Assembly (NCBI RefSeq): GCF_002844275.1
Contig: NZ_NXGX01000006.1
Span: forward strand, 307,097-371,096
Reading direction: 5' to 3'
Length of the DNA stretch: 64,000 bases
From: Thalassospira lohafexi
Lineage (GTDB): Bacteria > Pseudomonadota > Alphaproteobacteria > Rhodospirillales > Thalassospiraceae
Shown here: positions 1 to 8,918 of the stretch, piece by piece
Layout: each line of letters begins with the position of its first letter
Numbering within the stretch: the first letter of the stretch is position 1
Notes under the pieces: model-generated
Seen by the model: the letters and a program-made list of their open reading frames with translations, nothing else
Databases searched by the model: none
Told to the model about the DNA's origin: nothing
Translations under genes and position numbers: made by a program

Positions 1-1
1 C

Positions 2-163
2 CATGGCGAGATGTCGCATGATCAACTGATTGCCGGAAAGCCCCAGTCAGTTGTGCGCAATGCGGACGGAAATTTCCAGTTGTTCCGCATTGGTGATGCG
101 GTATCTGCACGCAATACACATGCGGCGATCTATGATGCCCTCAGGCTCCTGAAGGATATTTAA
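2..163 (+). CDS. C-terminal end of FAD/FMN oxidoreductase (truncated by window)
   Basis: Only the last 53 codons are in the window, ending at the TAA at 161-163. The readable tail contains RIGDAVSARNTHAAIYDAL, which resembles the C-terminal FAD/NAD(P)-binding end of old-yellow-enzyme-type multidomain oxidoreductases (2,4-dienoyl-CoA reductase, trimethylamine or N-methylproline demethylase family). In that family the GDA segment contacts the flavin and the final helix follows an 'AIYDALR' signature. The substrate cannot be deduced from this fragment. The family call rests on the tail signature alone. Confidence 0.55.
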   Translation, partial: HGEMSHDQLIAGKPQSVVRNADGNFQLFRIGDAVSARNTHAAIYDALRLLKDI

Positions 164-247
164 GCGGTCGGCTCGGGTCGGTTGTGCGATTACCCAATGA
201 ACTGGCGCGTGCCGCACATTGTTTGCGGCACGCATCCAAGGTCAGGA

Positions 248-1081
248 TTAGTCCGGGGTGCCCCAAACGCCGGTTTGTGCAGCCTCATGGGCATATGTCC
301 GAAGGGGTTTTGGTTTGCGGCCAAGGATTTGTTCAATGTCGCCTGTCGGTGTTTTGTTCCGACCGTCCAGAACTTCTGAAAACAGATAGCGGATTAAACG
401 CCGGACGTCGTCGGGTACGCCATCCTGTTCAAGGCCAGAATCAAGCTGGTCAAGTGTGATGGGAACAAAGGCAATGTCGCGGTTGGCGGAACTGGCGATG
501 ATGGCGGTTGCTTCGTCAAAGGTCAGGGCATCAGGCCCTGAAAGCTCATACGTCTTGCCAATATACGTTGGGTCAAGAAGGGCTGTGACCGCACATTCGG
601 CGATGTCGTCGGCATCAACGAACGGCTCGGGAATGTCGCCGGCAGGCAGGGCAAGCAAGCCGTTTTGAAGATAAGGCAGGAACAGGTCTTCGCTAAAGTT
701 CTGGAAGAACCAATTGGCCCGAAGCACGGTCCAGTCAGCCTCCGAATTTCGCAATGTGCGTTCCGCATCCTGTGCAGCATCTTCCCCGCGGCCCGACAAC
801 ATCACAAGTCGTTTCGCACCATGGCTTAGGGCGCGGGCTGCAAAATCAGCGATGATCTGATCCGAGCCGGGAACAGCCAGATCAGGCTGAAACGTGACAT
901 AAACGGCGTCAATGTCGCGTAAGACATCATCCCATGTGTCGGGCTTCGTCCAGTCAAACGATGGCGTGGTGCTGCGCGATACAGCACGTACCGAATGGCC
1001 AAGGTTTTGCAGTTGTTCAGCGACACGTCGGCCGGTTTTGGCCGTTGCGCCAAGCACGAGAAAACGGGTTTTTACTGTCAT
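248..1081 (-). CDS. NmrA-like / NAD(P)-binding SDR-type protein
   Basis: A 277-aa protein starting with a Rossmann beta strand and a glycine-rich nucleotide loop (LVLGATAKTG, residues 8-17), as in atypical short-chain dehydrogenases of the NmrA/NAD(P)H-azoreductase group. The length is normal for the family. The catalytic YxxxK of classical SDRs is not evident, so it may be a redox sensor or a quinone/azo-type reductase rather than a sugar or steroid dehydrogenase. The ATG is preceded by AGGAG at good spacing. It is transcribed divergently from the TetR gene at 1223, and the 141-bp intergenic region holds an inverted and a direct repeat, so the TetR protein probably controls it. The substrate is unknown. 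Confidence 0.75.
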   Translation of the reverse strand: MTVKTRFLVLGATAKTGRRVAEQLQNLGHSVRAVSRSTTPSFDWTKPDTWDDVLRDIDAVYVTFQPDLAVPGSDQIIADFAARALSHGAKRLVMLSGRGEDAAQDAERTLRNSEADWTVLRANWFFQNFSEDLFLPYLQNGLLALPAGDIPEPFVDADDIAECAVTALLDPTYIGKTYELSGPDALTFDEATAIIASSANRDIAFVPITLDQLDSGLEQDGVPDDVRRLIRYLFSEVLDGRNKTPTGDIEQILGRKPKPLRTYAHEAAQTGVWGTPD

Positions 1082-1107
1082 TTTAGGGCTCCTGACATTG
1101 GGGTTTT

Positions 1108-1150
1108 AAATATGATAAATCCTCACATTTGCTAAATGTGATAAATCCTC
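1108..1150. promoter_or_regulatory. Operator-like repeats between NmrA-like gene and TetR gene
   Basis: The element contains a perfect inverted repeat, CACATTT-gct-AAATGTG, at 1124-1140. A 17-bp direct repeat with one mismatch flanks it (copies at 1108-1124 and 1134-1150, both ending in GATAAATCCTC). It lies in the divergent intergenic region, close to the NmrA-like start. TetR dimers bind such palindromes, so autoregulation and control of the neighbour are inferred. Confidence 0.6.
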
Positions 1151-1222
1151 GTATTCTGTTCGTCAAGAGAGTTGACAGGGAACCGGCCTGTTGCTGTTGT
1201 CTAAAAACAGTTAGATAAGCTT

Positions 1223-1873
1223 ATGAAAACAGGACGTAAGTATTTGTCAGATAACGCGAAAAAGATGCGCCGTGCCCCCACGCAAAAAAGAAGTCGCGAG
1301 CGGGTGCAAAACATCCTTAAGGTGGCGTGCGAGCTGATTGCATTGCAGGGAAGTGATGGGATGAAGATGGGGGAACTCGCAGAAAAGGCGGGAGTCTCCA
1401 TCGGATCGCTGTATCAGTATTTTCCTGATAAGGCGGCGATCATTCATGCGCTGGCCGATCGCTACAACGATGAATCACGCCACTGTATCGAAGAAGCCCT
1501 GTCAGCGGTCACGTCTGCGCACAACTTGATTGCGGCCTTTGATCAACTGATCGACACCTATTTCGAACTGTTCCTTGCCGAACCGGTCATATGCGACATC
1601 TGGACGGGTACGCAGGCTGATAAGACGCTGCGTGATATGGAGCTTGAAGTCAGTCGGGAAAATGGTGCGTTCCTTGCCCGGACAATCGCGCGGTTGCGCA
1701 ATGAGCAGACTGCCGACCCGTCCATTTCGGCCCGGTGTCTTTTGATCATGAGTATGGGGGAGGCCACCATGAGATTGGCGATTTCCGTTCCGGTTGAAGA
1801 AGGTCGCGAAATTGTTGGCAGCTATAAGCGCATGACGCGCCGTGAAATCACTGAAATGCTTGATGCGTCGTAG
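1223..1873 (+). CDS. TetR/AcrR family transcriptional regulator
   Basis: A 216-aa protein with an N-terminal TetR helix-turn-helix at about residues 20-65 (RVQNILKVACELIA, then GVSIGSLYQYFPDK, the classic recognition-helix region) and an all-helical ligand domain after that. The N-terminus is basic. The start used is the ATG at 1223, which has only a weak ribosome-binding site; a start a few codons downstream is possible. It is divergent to the NmrA-like reductase, the usual arrangement for a local repressor responding to a small electrophile or antibiotic-like ligand. The ligand is not deducible. Confidence 0.85.
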   Translation: MKTGRKYLSDNAKKMRRAPTQKRSRERVQNILKVACELIALQGSDGMKMGELAEKAGVSIGSLYQYFPDKAAIIHALADRYNDESRHCIEEALSAVTSAHNLIAAFDQLIDTYFELFLAEPVICDIWTGTQADKTLRDMELEVSRENGAFLARTIARLRNEQTADPSISARCLLIMSMGEATMRLAISVPVEEGREIVGSYKRMTRREITEMLDAS

Positions 1874-1879
1874 GAACGG

Positions 1880-2983
1880 TTATGCGCGGCCTGTCGTGAA
1901 TGGTTTTGGTCCCGGGCGTCCGAGCAGGAAGCCTTGCACATAATCGACCTTGTGCTCTGTCAGGAAGTCGAGTTCTTCCTGTCGTTCAATGCCTTCGGCA
2001 ATAACCTCGATGCCGAGCTGTTTGGCAAGGTCGATCAGTTTGCTGACAATGGCCTGTTTGTAGTTGTCATGATCAACGTGGTCGATCAGCTCGCGGTCAA
2101 TTTTAATGATGTCCGGACGCAGATCCGGCAACATGTTGAGCGTCGAATATCCTGACCCAACATCATCAAGTGCGACCCTGAAACCTGAGTCCCGATATGA
2201 TCGCAGGATGTGGCCAAGATGCGACGTGCTGCGGACTTTTTCGGTTTCAATGACTTCAAAGACAATGCTGCTGCGGTCGATTTGGCATTCTTCGACCACC
2301 TCGATGGTGGATCGCAGGCAGAAATCGGGATCGTAAATCGAACTCGGCGTGAAATTGATAAACAGATTGCCAGTCACGCCTGCCTTGTGAGCATTGCGCA
2401 CGTTTGCCGCACGCGCGGCGCGGTCAAGCTGGAACAAAAGTGTCGCGGATTGTGCGGCGTCAAACAGTTGCCCGGGTGTAATTTCGCTGCCGTCTGCTGC
2501 AACACCCCGTAGTAGGCATTCATGTCCATAGGGGGCGGTGAAATTGCTGATCGGGAAGATCGGCTGAAATGCGGAGTTCAGGCGGCTTTCGCGTAAAACA
2601 TCCCCCAGCCATTCTGCGCCAATCGCAGCCCTGATTGCATTCAGGCTTGTGATCCGGGAAATGTCATCGATTTCCGGGGACTGTTTGGGGGGCATGATCA
2701 ATGCTTTGGTTGCGGCCATTTCTTCGGGCAGAAGATCTTTTGAAATCGCATCAATAAGGTCGCGCAACCCCGGGCGGGAATAGTTAATGGTCAATGTTGC
2801 AACGGATGCCGTCTTCTCAACGGGAACGTCGATAGACTTGGCCGAGGCAAGAATCTTGCCTGTTATGTGTGACACCGGTGGCCATAAAAACAACTGACCT
2901 TCTTTCGGGGCGATTTCCGGAATGGAATCACATTTATTGCAGTACGTCACTTGTTCCTCCCCGGTATCATCTTTGCCCAACAT
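1880..2983 (-). CDS. EAL-domain c-di-GMP phosphodiesterase
   Basis: A 367-aa protein reading from the ATG at 2983; a TTG at 3010 is an upstream alternative. A short N-terminal region has a CxxC pair (CNKC) that could bind metal. The C-terminal ~240 residues are an EAL domain. The signature reads ECL instead of EAL, but the catalytic set is intact: the Glu of HECLLR, the Asn of LFINF, Glu of EVIETE, the DD of ALDDVGSGYS, Lys of IIKIDRE, Glu of AEGIE and Gln of YVQGF. It is therefore probably an active c-di-GMP phosphodiesterase (inference). It lies 132 bp downstream of the cyclase gene on the same strand, so co-transcription is likely. Confidence 0.88.
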   Translation of the reverse strand: MLGKDDTGEEQVTYCNKCDSIPEIAPKEGQLFLWPPVSHITGKILASAKSIDVPVEKTASVATLTINYSRPGLRDLIDAISKDLLPEEMAATKALIMPPKQSPEIDDISRITSLNAIRAAIGAEWLGDVLRESRLNSAFQPIFPISNFTAPYGHECLLRGVAADGSEITPGQLFDAAQSATLLFQLDRAARAANVRNAHKAGVTGNLFINFTPSSIYDPDFCLRSTIEVVEECQIDRSSIVFEVIETEKVRSTSHLGHILRSYRDSGFRVALDDVGSGYSTLNMLPDLRPDIIKIDRELIDHVDHDNYKQAIVSKLIDLAKQLGIEVIAEGIERQEELDFLTEHKVDYVQGFLLGRPGPKPFTTGRA

Positions 2984-3115
2984 ACTGAACGAAAAGAGAT
3001 TAGGTGGCAATTTGAATGGCTTATAATAGTGCCATTTGGGCCTTGTCGCGCCAAAGCACGGGAGCCCATATTGAAAAATTCAATTCTAAAGGGATAAATC
3101 AGGGGACGCATCAGG

Positions 3116-4705
3116 TCAAATATCGATGGTAAACAAATCGATGGTTTGTTGGCGACCACGGATGTCAAAAGTGCCAAGTGCACGAAAGTCGACACCGGCG
3201 TCTTCAAGCTTATGACATAGCGCACGTGTTGTTTCACTGATCAGGATTTCAGTGCCAGTTTCCTTGTTCATATTCTCAAGCCGCGATGCCAGATTGGCAG
3301 CATCCCCCTGAATGGTAAAATCGACCCGGTCACGTGATCCGACCGGTCCTGCAACCACAGGGCCGGTATGAATGCCAATTCTGGTTTCGATTTTTTGATG
3401 TCCGGCAAACAGATGTTCACGGCCAAGGTTTTGCATGGCAATGGCCGCGCGCACGGCATTTGCCGCGTGATCAGGATCATCATGGACCACATTGAATGCA
3501 GCATGCAGCGCGTCACCAACATAATTAAGTACTGCCCCGCCATGATCGCGGATCGGGGCATTCACCAGATCAAAATATTCATTGAGTAACGAGATAACTT
3601 CTGCCGGTTCAAGTTGTTCTGCCATGCGGGTAAAGCCGCTGATGTCGGTGAACATTACTGTCGCATAACGCAACTCGCCCGATGCGCGTGGGTCATCGTT
3701 GCGTTCACGTTCCATTGCCAGATTGACAACATCCTGACTGACATAGCGTTCAAAAGCCCGGCGCATACGGTCTTTTTCCGATAGGCCTTCGGCCATGCGG
3801 TTAAATTCAAAGGCCAGTTTTCCGGCTTCGTCATCGCTGGTGACGGCAATGCGGGTGTCTATCTTGCCCTGGCCGATGTCACGGACCGCCTCGGTCAGGC
3901 GGCTGATGGGGGATGTCAGGGTGCGGTTGATGAAATACAGACATAGAACAGCGGCTGTTTCGGTCGCGATGACGTCCAAAATTACGGCCTGTTCGACACT
4001 TAGGCCCTGCGTTGCACGAATGTCGCGAAAGACTGTCAGGTCCAAAAGAATGGCCATTGACGAAATCAAGGTCAGGGCAAGGATAACAACCGCCAGCCGA
4101 TGACCAATTCGCGCGCGACCGGGACGGAAATTAAATCCCCATTTTTTATGGATATCGTGCTTGATTGTTTCGCTGCATGCGGCAGCGGCAAAGAAGGCGT
4201 AAATCGCAAAATGGGCAGCATAGGCAAAGCTGAACCAAAGGCTGCCATAGATTTTCAGGATGGTTGGCACCTGTGCGGAAAGTTCCGGATAGGTATTGAA
4301 GATGCCAAGTCCAAATGCTGCAACAGAATAGATCAACCCAACACAAAACGCCCAGATGGATGAAGCAAGCGCAAGCTGCCGCAGCCTGCGCAATCCCGGG
4401 CTAAGGCGCTGAGACGAGTTAGTGTGCAAGCCGACGATCATTTTGCTGATTGGGCGAAATAAAAACCATGCACCAATCGCATTTAACCCGACCAGAATGG
4501 CGATATTGACAAGGGCTGCGCGCCAGATCAGGGATGTGTTTCCGGAAATCAGGACATACGCCCCAGAAAAACACACATCAATAATTGCCATACCAATCAT
4601 CGCAACGACATAGCGCGCGACAAAGGGTGCCGATGCGGATTGATCGGTGCTCGCTGTTGTCGGGCGCAAAATGCTTTGTGCGATGTTGCTCATATCCTGG
4701 GTCAC
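3116..4705 (-). CDS. Membrane class III adenylate/guanylate cyclase (6 TM, HAMP, CHD)
   Basis: About 529 aa. The preferred start is the GTG at 4705, with AGGA just upstream; ATG 4693 is an alternative. Six hydrophobic segments fill roughly the first 250 residues, followed by a HAMP linker and a C-terminal class III cyclase homology domain. Both metal-binding aspartates are present (MFTDISGFT and YVGDALHA), as are the Asn and Arg of AANLASRLE that stabilise the transition state. The base-specifying Lys normally just before GD is Asn here (LNYVGD), so the nucleotide preferred is uncertain and activity may be altered. The EAL gene follows directly, linking cyclic nucleotide synthesis and c-di-GMP turnover. 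Confidence 0.85.
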   Translation of the reverse strand: MTQDMSNIAQSILRPTTASTDQSASAPFVARYVVAMIGMAIIDVCFSGAYVLISGNTSLIWRAALVNIAILVGLNAIGAWFLFRPISKMIVGLHTNSSQRLSPGLRRLRQLALASSIWAFCVGLIYSVAAFGLGIFNTYPELSAQVPTILKIYGSLWFSFAYAAHFAIYAFFAAAACSETIKHDIHKKWGFNFRPGRARIGHRLAVVILALTLISSMAILLDLTVFRDIRATQGLSVEQAVILDVIATETAAVLCLYFINRTLTSPISRLTEAVRDIGQGKIDTRIAVTSDDEAGKLAFEFNRMAEGLSEKDRMRRAFERYVSQDVVNLAMERERNDDPRASGELRYATVMFTDISGFTRMAEQLEPAEVISLLNEYFDLVNAPIRDHGGAVLNYVGDALHAAFNVVHDDPDHAANAVRAAIAMQNLGREHLFAGHQKIETRIGIHTGPVVAGPVGSRDRVDFTIQGDAANLASRLENMNKETGTEILISETTRALCHKLEDAGVDFRALGTFDIRGRQQTIDLFTIDI

Positions 4706-4840
4706 GGATTTTCCTGTTGTTTTCAATTCATACGAGCAGAACGGCAATCAGGTTCATTTGATCTCGATTAGATGCAGTCAAAGTCAGGTTGGCAGGGTGC
4801 CTTGCTGCACTTATGATGATGCGGGGAAGATAGGAAAATC

Positions 4841-5701
4841 ATGCAGTTTAGTCTTCGACAGTATCAGGCAGAGGCAGCAAGCCACAACCACACTGATTTT
4901 CACCAGATTATCATTTCCGATCTTGGGCTTCTGGAAATGGAAATTGAAGGTCGTGGCGGTCAGGTGCGCGGTACAAAGATGGCCTTTGTGCCCGCTGGTG
5001 ATACGCATGCCTATCGAGCCGAGGGATTAAACAGGTTTCTTGTGCTTGATGTCGATATTGCTGTTGCCCAGAGGACTGGTATTGAAAAGCTGTGGCGTCG
5101 TAACGCCAATGCATCACCTTATCTTCAAATGGCGACGGGGCGACAGGCGGTGATTTCCGACCTGTTTCATGTTCTGTCAAAAACCATACACGACGGGAAT
5201 CATATCAGACGGCCGAGCCGGGTTGGCGACTGCGGGGCCATGATTGATGACCTAACAGGTGAAGACGGGATTGTTTGCGACGGTTTACGGCGCATTTTGT
5301 CGGGAACGTCGGCGGCTTTGACGACGTCTGCTGATGATTGGGAGTTGCCTGGTGTTTTGCCATCCCGTTTGCAACGCGTTCTCGATTGGGCCGACGTGCG
5401 AATGGCCGACCCGATTACGGTTGGGGATATGGCTGCTGTTGCGGTTCAGTCGGAAAGCAGCTTCTTTGTCAGTTTTCAGCGATATCTTGGCACAACGCCG
5501 ATGCGCTGGCTTACCGAGCAACGCTTGTTTGCCGCACGCCAATTATTGCTTGGTTCTGATGAACAGACCTCAATCGGGGTAGTGGCATCACAGGTCGGGT
5601 TTACCGATCAAAGCGCGTTCTCGCGCGCGTTCTCACGCCGCTTCGGACATCCTCCAGTCAGGATGCTCCGCCAACTACCCGATCAGTTGGGTGACATCTA
5701 G
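4841..5701 (+). CDS. AraC family transcriptional regulator
   Basis: A 286-aa protein with an N-terminal cupin-like sensing domain (HNHTDFHQI, then FVPAGDTHAYRA, the usual 'His before strand' pattern) and a C-terminal double helix-turn-helix of the AraC/XylS type from about residue 180. The second HTH carries the family signature (VASQVGFTDQSAFSRAFSRRFG). It is divergent from the cyclase gene. An AGGA-like site precedes the ATG at 4841. No adjacent metabolic gene identifies the ligand: the next gene downstream is a sulfotransferase 299 bp away. Confidence 0.88.
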   Translation: MQFSLRQYQAEAASHNHTDFHQIIISDLGLLEMEIEGRGGQVRGTKMAFVPAGDTHAYRAEGLNRFLVLDVDIAVAQRTGIEKLWRRNANASPYLQMATGRQAVISDLFHVLSKTIHDGNHIRRPSRVGDCGAMIDDLTGEDGIVCDGLRRILSGTSAALTTSADDWELPGVLPSRLQRVLDWADVRMADPITVGDMAAVAVQSESSFFVSFQRYLGTTPMRWLTEQRLFAARQLLLGSDEQTSIGVVASQVGFTDQSAFSRAFSRRFGHPPVRMLRQLPDQLGDI

Positions 5702-6000
5702 CCACACAAAAATCAAAAAAAACTTTGTCGGATCGATTGCAGTAGGTAGGGCGCTGCTCAGCATAATTTTGCGTGTCGTCTTTGGCAAAATGGAGGTAAC
5801 GCGCACCATCGTCGTTGGATGTTTGATGATCTTCGTCGGTGCTCCTGTCGTGTCGCATGAAATGATGGCTCACTCACATTTACGTGACCATACGTAGTAA
5901 TACATATATTTGTGCTGTGCAGTGTCATGTAAATGACTTACAGTCGGGGAGTACTTGGGGAGGGGGCGTTTGTAATATTTTACGCACCAAGGACACGTAA
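5702..6000. other. Intergenic region without recognisable gene
   Basis: These 299 bp separate the AraC gene from the sulfotransferase gene. The region is AT-rich towards its right half. Short open frames here (for example one with a methionine at 5790, 35 codons) have no coding signature. No strong terminator or operator was identified. Confidence 0.5.
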
Positions 6001-7776
6001 ATGACGCAGGTAAAAGCGGACATTGCACAGGATTTAAAATTGGCAATGTCGGCCGCCGAGTTTGACAAGGCGGCCAAAATTGGTGCCCGGATTCTAAGGC
6101 TGCACCCAAAGCGGACCGATATACAGGTCATGACTGCTGTGAGCGAGATGCAGGGAAAGAACCCTCTGCAGGCCGGGAAGAGATTACGACGTATCTTCCG
6201 CACATTACTTCCGAATGATCGTTTTTTTGGGCCTATATCGCAGAATCTTCTGCAATATGCTTATATTACAAATGACTTTAGTTCAGTCGAGTCGGTGCTG
6301 GAAGAACGCCATCGCGCCGCGCCGCAGCATTCCGTTTTTGCCTTGATGCTTGCGGATGTCATTTTCCGTTACCAATGCAAGTTAAGTCCGGGGCGCAGTT
6401 ATGCGCCAAAACTGGCTCAGGCAATTGAACTTCTGGAAAACACGGCACCGTCTGACCCGTGCTATCGAGACATGCAAACACTTTTAGCGCGGATTTATCT
6501 GTATCAAGAAGAGCATGAAAAAGCGTTTCCATTACTTGAAAGTATCACCCAAAAGCAACCCCAAAACAGGGCGTTACGTGAACTATTGGCGTCCAGTTAT
6601 GCGATTGCTGGGGAAGTTGAAAAAGCCGTTTCAGCTAGTCTTGCAATCATCCATGATTTTCCTGATGCAGGGGCGCAGCCTTTTATCATCATTTCATTTA
6701 TGCGCCCGCAATCCATGCCGGAAAACGCACGCGAGGTTCTGACTGAGATTGCCATTAACCCGCAAAACGATGCGGGACAGGTTTATAAGGCGTCATTCGC
6801 GTTGGCGCGGATGGATGAGGCCGATGGCAATATGAAGTCGGCATTCGACTGGTATCAAACCGGACATGATGCAAACCGCAGAGCACGACCAATTGACATG
6901 GTCGCAGAGTTTCATGAAATGAAGCGTATCGCAGAATTAGCGCGCGATAACGTCACCGTCGATCTTGGCGATGTCAAAGACGTCTCGGCAGAGAAAGAAG
7001 ATGGGCCCATGCCGATCTTTATTGTTGGCATGCCGAGATCGGGAACCACGCTGTGCGAGCGGATTCTTGGGGCGCACCCCGATGTCTATGCCGCGGGCGA
7101 AATTGGCGACCTTGCACGGATTTTGACTGAGGTCGTAGGTCGTTACTCCATTGCTGAGCAGGTTTCGCGGTTGACTAAGAAAAACATCGCTGAAATTCGC
7201 AAACGCTATATTGTGGCGATGAAGGCCTATGCCTCGGATGCGCGATTTGTTGCCAACAAGACACCTGCTAACTTTTTACGATTAGAAGCGATCCGCCGTA
7301 TATTTCCGGAGGCGCCGATCATTCACACGCATCGTCATCCTCTGGCGACGTGTCTTTCTATCTATACAACGCCGTTTGCTGTGCCGATGCGCTTTGCTGA
7401 TGATCTTGGTGATTTAGCCGATTACTATCGTGGCTATAGCACACTAATGAACGTGTTTTTTGAAACCGATCAGCACGGGATGCTTTATGACCTGCGCTAT
7501 GAAGACCTGGTCGCAAACCCCGAAGCTGTTGCCAAGGATTATCTCGCTCACTGCGGATTGGATTGGCATGAGCAATGCCTTGAATTCTATCGCGACGGTA
7601 AGACATCGACAACTGCAAGCATGATACAGGTGCGTCGCCCGATTAATAAGGACTCCCTTGGCAAGTGGCAGCGGTTTGAGCCCTTTATCGGGCCACTTGC
7701 CGATCTGGTTGCCGACATCGCAGTGCCTGATAAAAAAGCAGATAAGAAATCGACCCGCAAAACGTTTGCGGCGTGA
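6001..7776 (+). CDS. TPR-repeat sulfotransferase
   Basis: A 591-aa protein. The N-terminal half (about residues 1-320) is helical with tetratricopeptide-like repeats. The C-terminal half is a PAPS-dependent sulfotransferase: the 5'-phosphosulfate loop is GMPRSGTTLCE (residues 343-353) and the 3'-phosphate segment is HRHPLATCLSIY. This TPR-sulfotransferase fusion is widespread in marine alphaproteobacteria; acceptors are generally unknown, with protein, polysaccharide or lipid all possible. The C-terminus is lysine-rich (DKKADKKSTRK). The gene stands alone, with adenosine deaminase 70 bp downstream on the same strand. Confidence 0.9.
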   Translation: MTQVKADIAQDLKLAMSAAEFDKAAKIGARILRLHPKRTDIQVMTAVSEMQGKNPLQAGKRLRRIFRTLLPNDRFFGPISQNLLQYAYITNDFSSVESVLEERHRAAPQHSVFALMLADVIFRYQCKLSPGRSYAPKLAQAIELLENTAPSDPCYRDMQTLLARIYLYQEEHEKAFPLLESITQKQPQNRALRELLASSYAIAGEVEKAVSASLAIIHDFPDAGAQPFIIISFMRPQSMPENAREVLTEIAINPQNDAGQVYKASFALARMDEADGNMKSAFDWYQTGHDANRRARPIDMVAEFHEMKRIAELARDNVTVDLGDVKDVSAEKEDGPMPIFIVGMPRSGTTLCERILGAHPDVYAAGEIGDLARILTEVVGRYSIAEQVSRLTKKNIAEIRKRYIVAMKAYASDARFVANKTPANFLRLEAIRRIFPEAPIIHTHRHPLATCLSIYTTPFAVPMRFADDLGDLADYYRGYSTLMNVFFETDQHGMLYDLRYEDLVANPEAVAKDYLAHCGLDWHEQCLEFYRDGKTSTTASMIQVRRPINKDSLGKWQRFEPFIGPLADLVADIAVPDKKADKKSTRKTFAA

Positions 7777-7846
7777 CGTCATTGGGGCTTTCGGGGTAGA
7801 AAGGTTTCTTGCAAGATCAAGAAATCGCAAATGCCGGAGCCCCCAA

Positions 7847-8821
7847 ATGACCCGTCAAATCCCAAAAGCAGAGCTGCACTTGCATCTTGAAGGTGCGATG
7901 ACGCCTGCGCTTGTACGGTCCTTTGCCATGCGAAATGGCCTTACGTTGCCTGCTGGGATTTATGATGATCAGGATCGGTATATCTGGTCGGATTTTCCCG
8001 AGTTTCTCAAGAGTTTTGATAAGGCAAGTGCCGCGATCCGCACGAAGCAAGATTACGCCGATCTGACGCATTTCTATCTGACCGAGCAGGCCAAATCAGG
8101 TGCGCTTTATGTCGAGCTGTTCTGCTCGCCAACCCATGCGGCTGAATGCGGGATTTCGTTTGATGATCACCTTGAAGGGGTTGTTGATGGCATTGACCGC
8201 GCAGAAAAGGAATGTGGCATCATTGGCCGGATCATCATGACCTGCGTACGCCATGTTGGCGGTGACATTGCCGTTGATGTCGCCAAAGACACCGTTGCAT
8301 GCGGGCACCCCTATGTCGTTGGTTTTGGCATGGGGGGTAATGAAAGCATGTTTTCGCAAGAAACCTTTTACCCGGCATTCAAGGTTGCGGCAGATGGCGG
8401 TCTTGGTTGCACCACTCATGCGGGCGAGGTTCAAGGTCCCCAGAGTGTTTGGGATGCGATTGATAAACTGCCAGTGACCAGAATTGGGCATGGTGTACGC
8501 TCAATCGAAGACCCGAAACTGGTTGAGGCACTTGTTAAGCGTGGCATCGTTCTTGAGGTGTGCCCGGGATCAAACATCGCACTTTCGGTTTATCCCGATT
8601 TTGCGGCGCATCCGTTGCGTAAACTTTATGATGCCGGGGTCAAGGTGACGCTGGGATCTGACGATCCGCCGTTCTTCCACACAAGTTTGGCAGATGAATA
8701 TCAGTGTGCGCAGGATGGTTTCGGGTTCAGTGATGCGGAACTTCTTGGCATTACCCGAACCGCCCTTGAAGCGGCCTTTGTCGATGACGATACCAAAGCT
8801 TTGCTGATCGCAAAGCTTTGA
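7847..8821 (+). CDS. add: Adenosine/adenine deaminase family protein
   Basis: A 324-aa metal-dependent purine deaminase. The zinc ligands and catalytic residues are all visible: HLHLEG (residues 11-16), THAGE (His 191 and Glu 194), RIGHG, and the aspartates of GSDDPPFF (from residue 271). The start chosen is the ATG at 7847 because the sequence before it is not conserved-looking and MTRQIPKAELHLHLEG is the typical N-terminus. The family contains both adenosine and adenine deaminases, which cannot be separated safely by eye, so the symbol is tentative. It functions in purine salvage. A strong hairpin terminator follows at 8871. Confidence 0.88.
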   Translation: MTRQIPKAELHLHLEGAMTPALVRSFAMRNGLTLPAGIYDDQDRYIWSDFPEFLKSFDKASAAIRTKQDYADLTHFYLTEQAKSGALYVELFCSPTHAAECGISFDDHLEGVVDGIDRAEKECGIIGRIIMTCVRHVGGDIAVDVAKDTVACGHPYVVGFGMGGNESMFSQETFYPAFKVAADGGLGCTTHAGEVQGPQSVWDAIDKLPVTRIGHGVRSIEDPKLVEALVKRGIVLEVCPGSNIALSVYPDFAAHPLRKLYDAGVKVTLGSDDPPFFHTSLADEYQCAQDGFGFSDAELLGITRTALEAAFVDDDTKALLIAKL

Positions 8822-8870
8822 CCACGTTTCTGCTGCCTATGACAGCAAGGTGAGTTCTGTCCTAAATAAA

Positions 8871-8896
8871 AGCGCCCTGTCAGAAGGGCGCTTTTT
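8871..8896. terminator. Rho-independent terminator, bidirectional
   Basis: The stem AGCGCCCT (8871-8878) pairs with AGGGCGCT (8885-8892), flanked by A-rich sequence on the left and a T run on the right. It sits between convergent genes, the deaminase and the PhyH gene. Confidence 0.9.
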
Positions 8897-8918
8897 AAAT
8901 GATACGTGCAGGGTTGGA

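Noticed and set aside
5691..5897. Open frame of 68 codons between AraC and sulfotransferase genes
   Set aside because: Begins inside the AraC stop region, with no ribosome-binding site and no coding character; likely chance.
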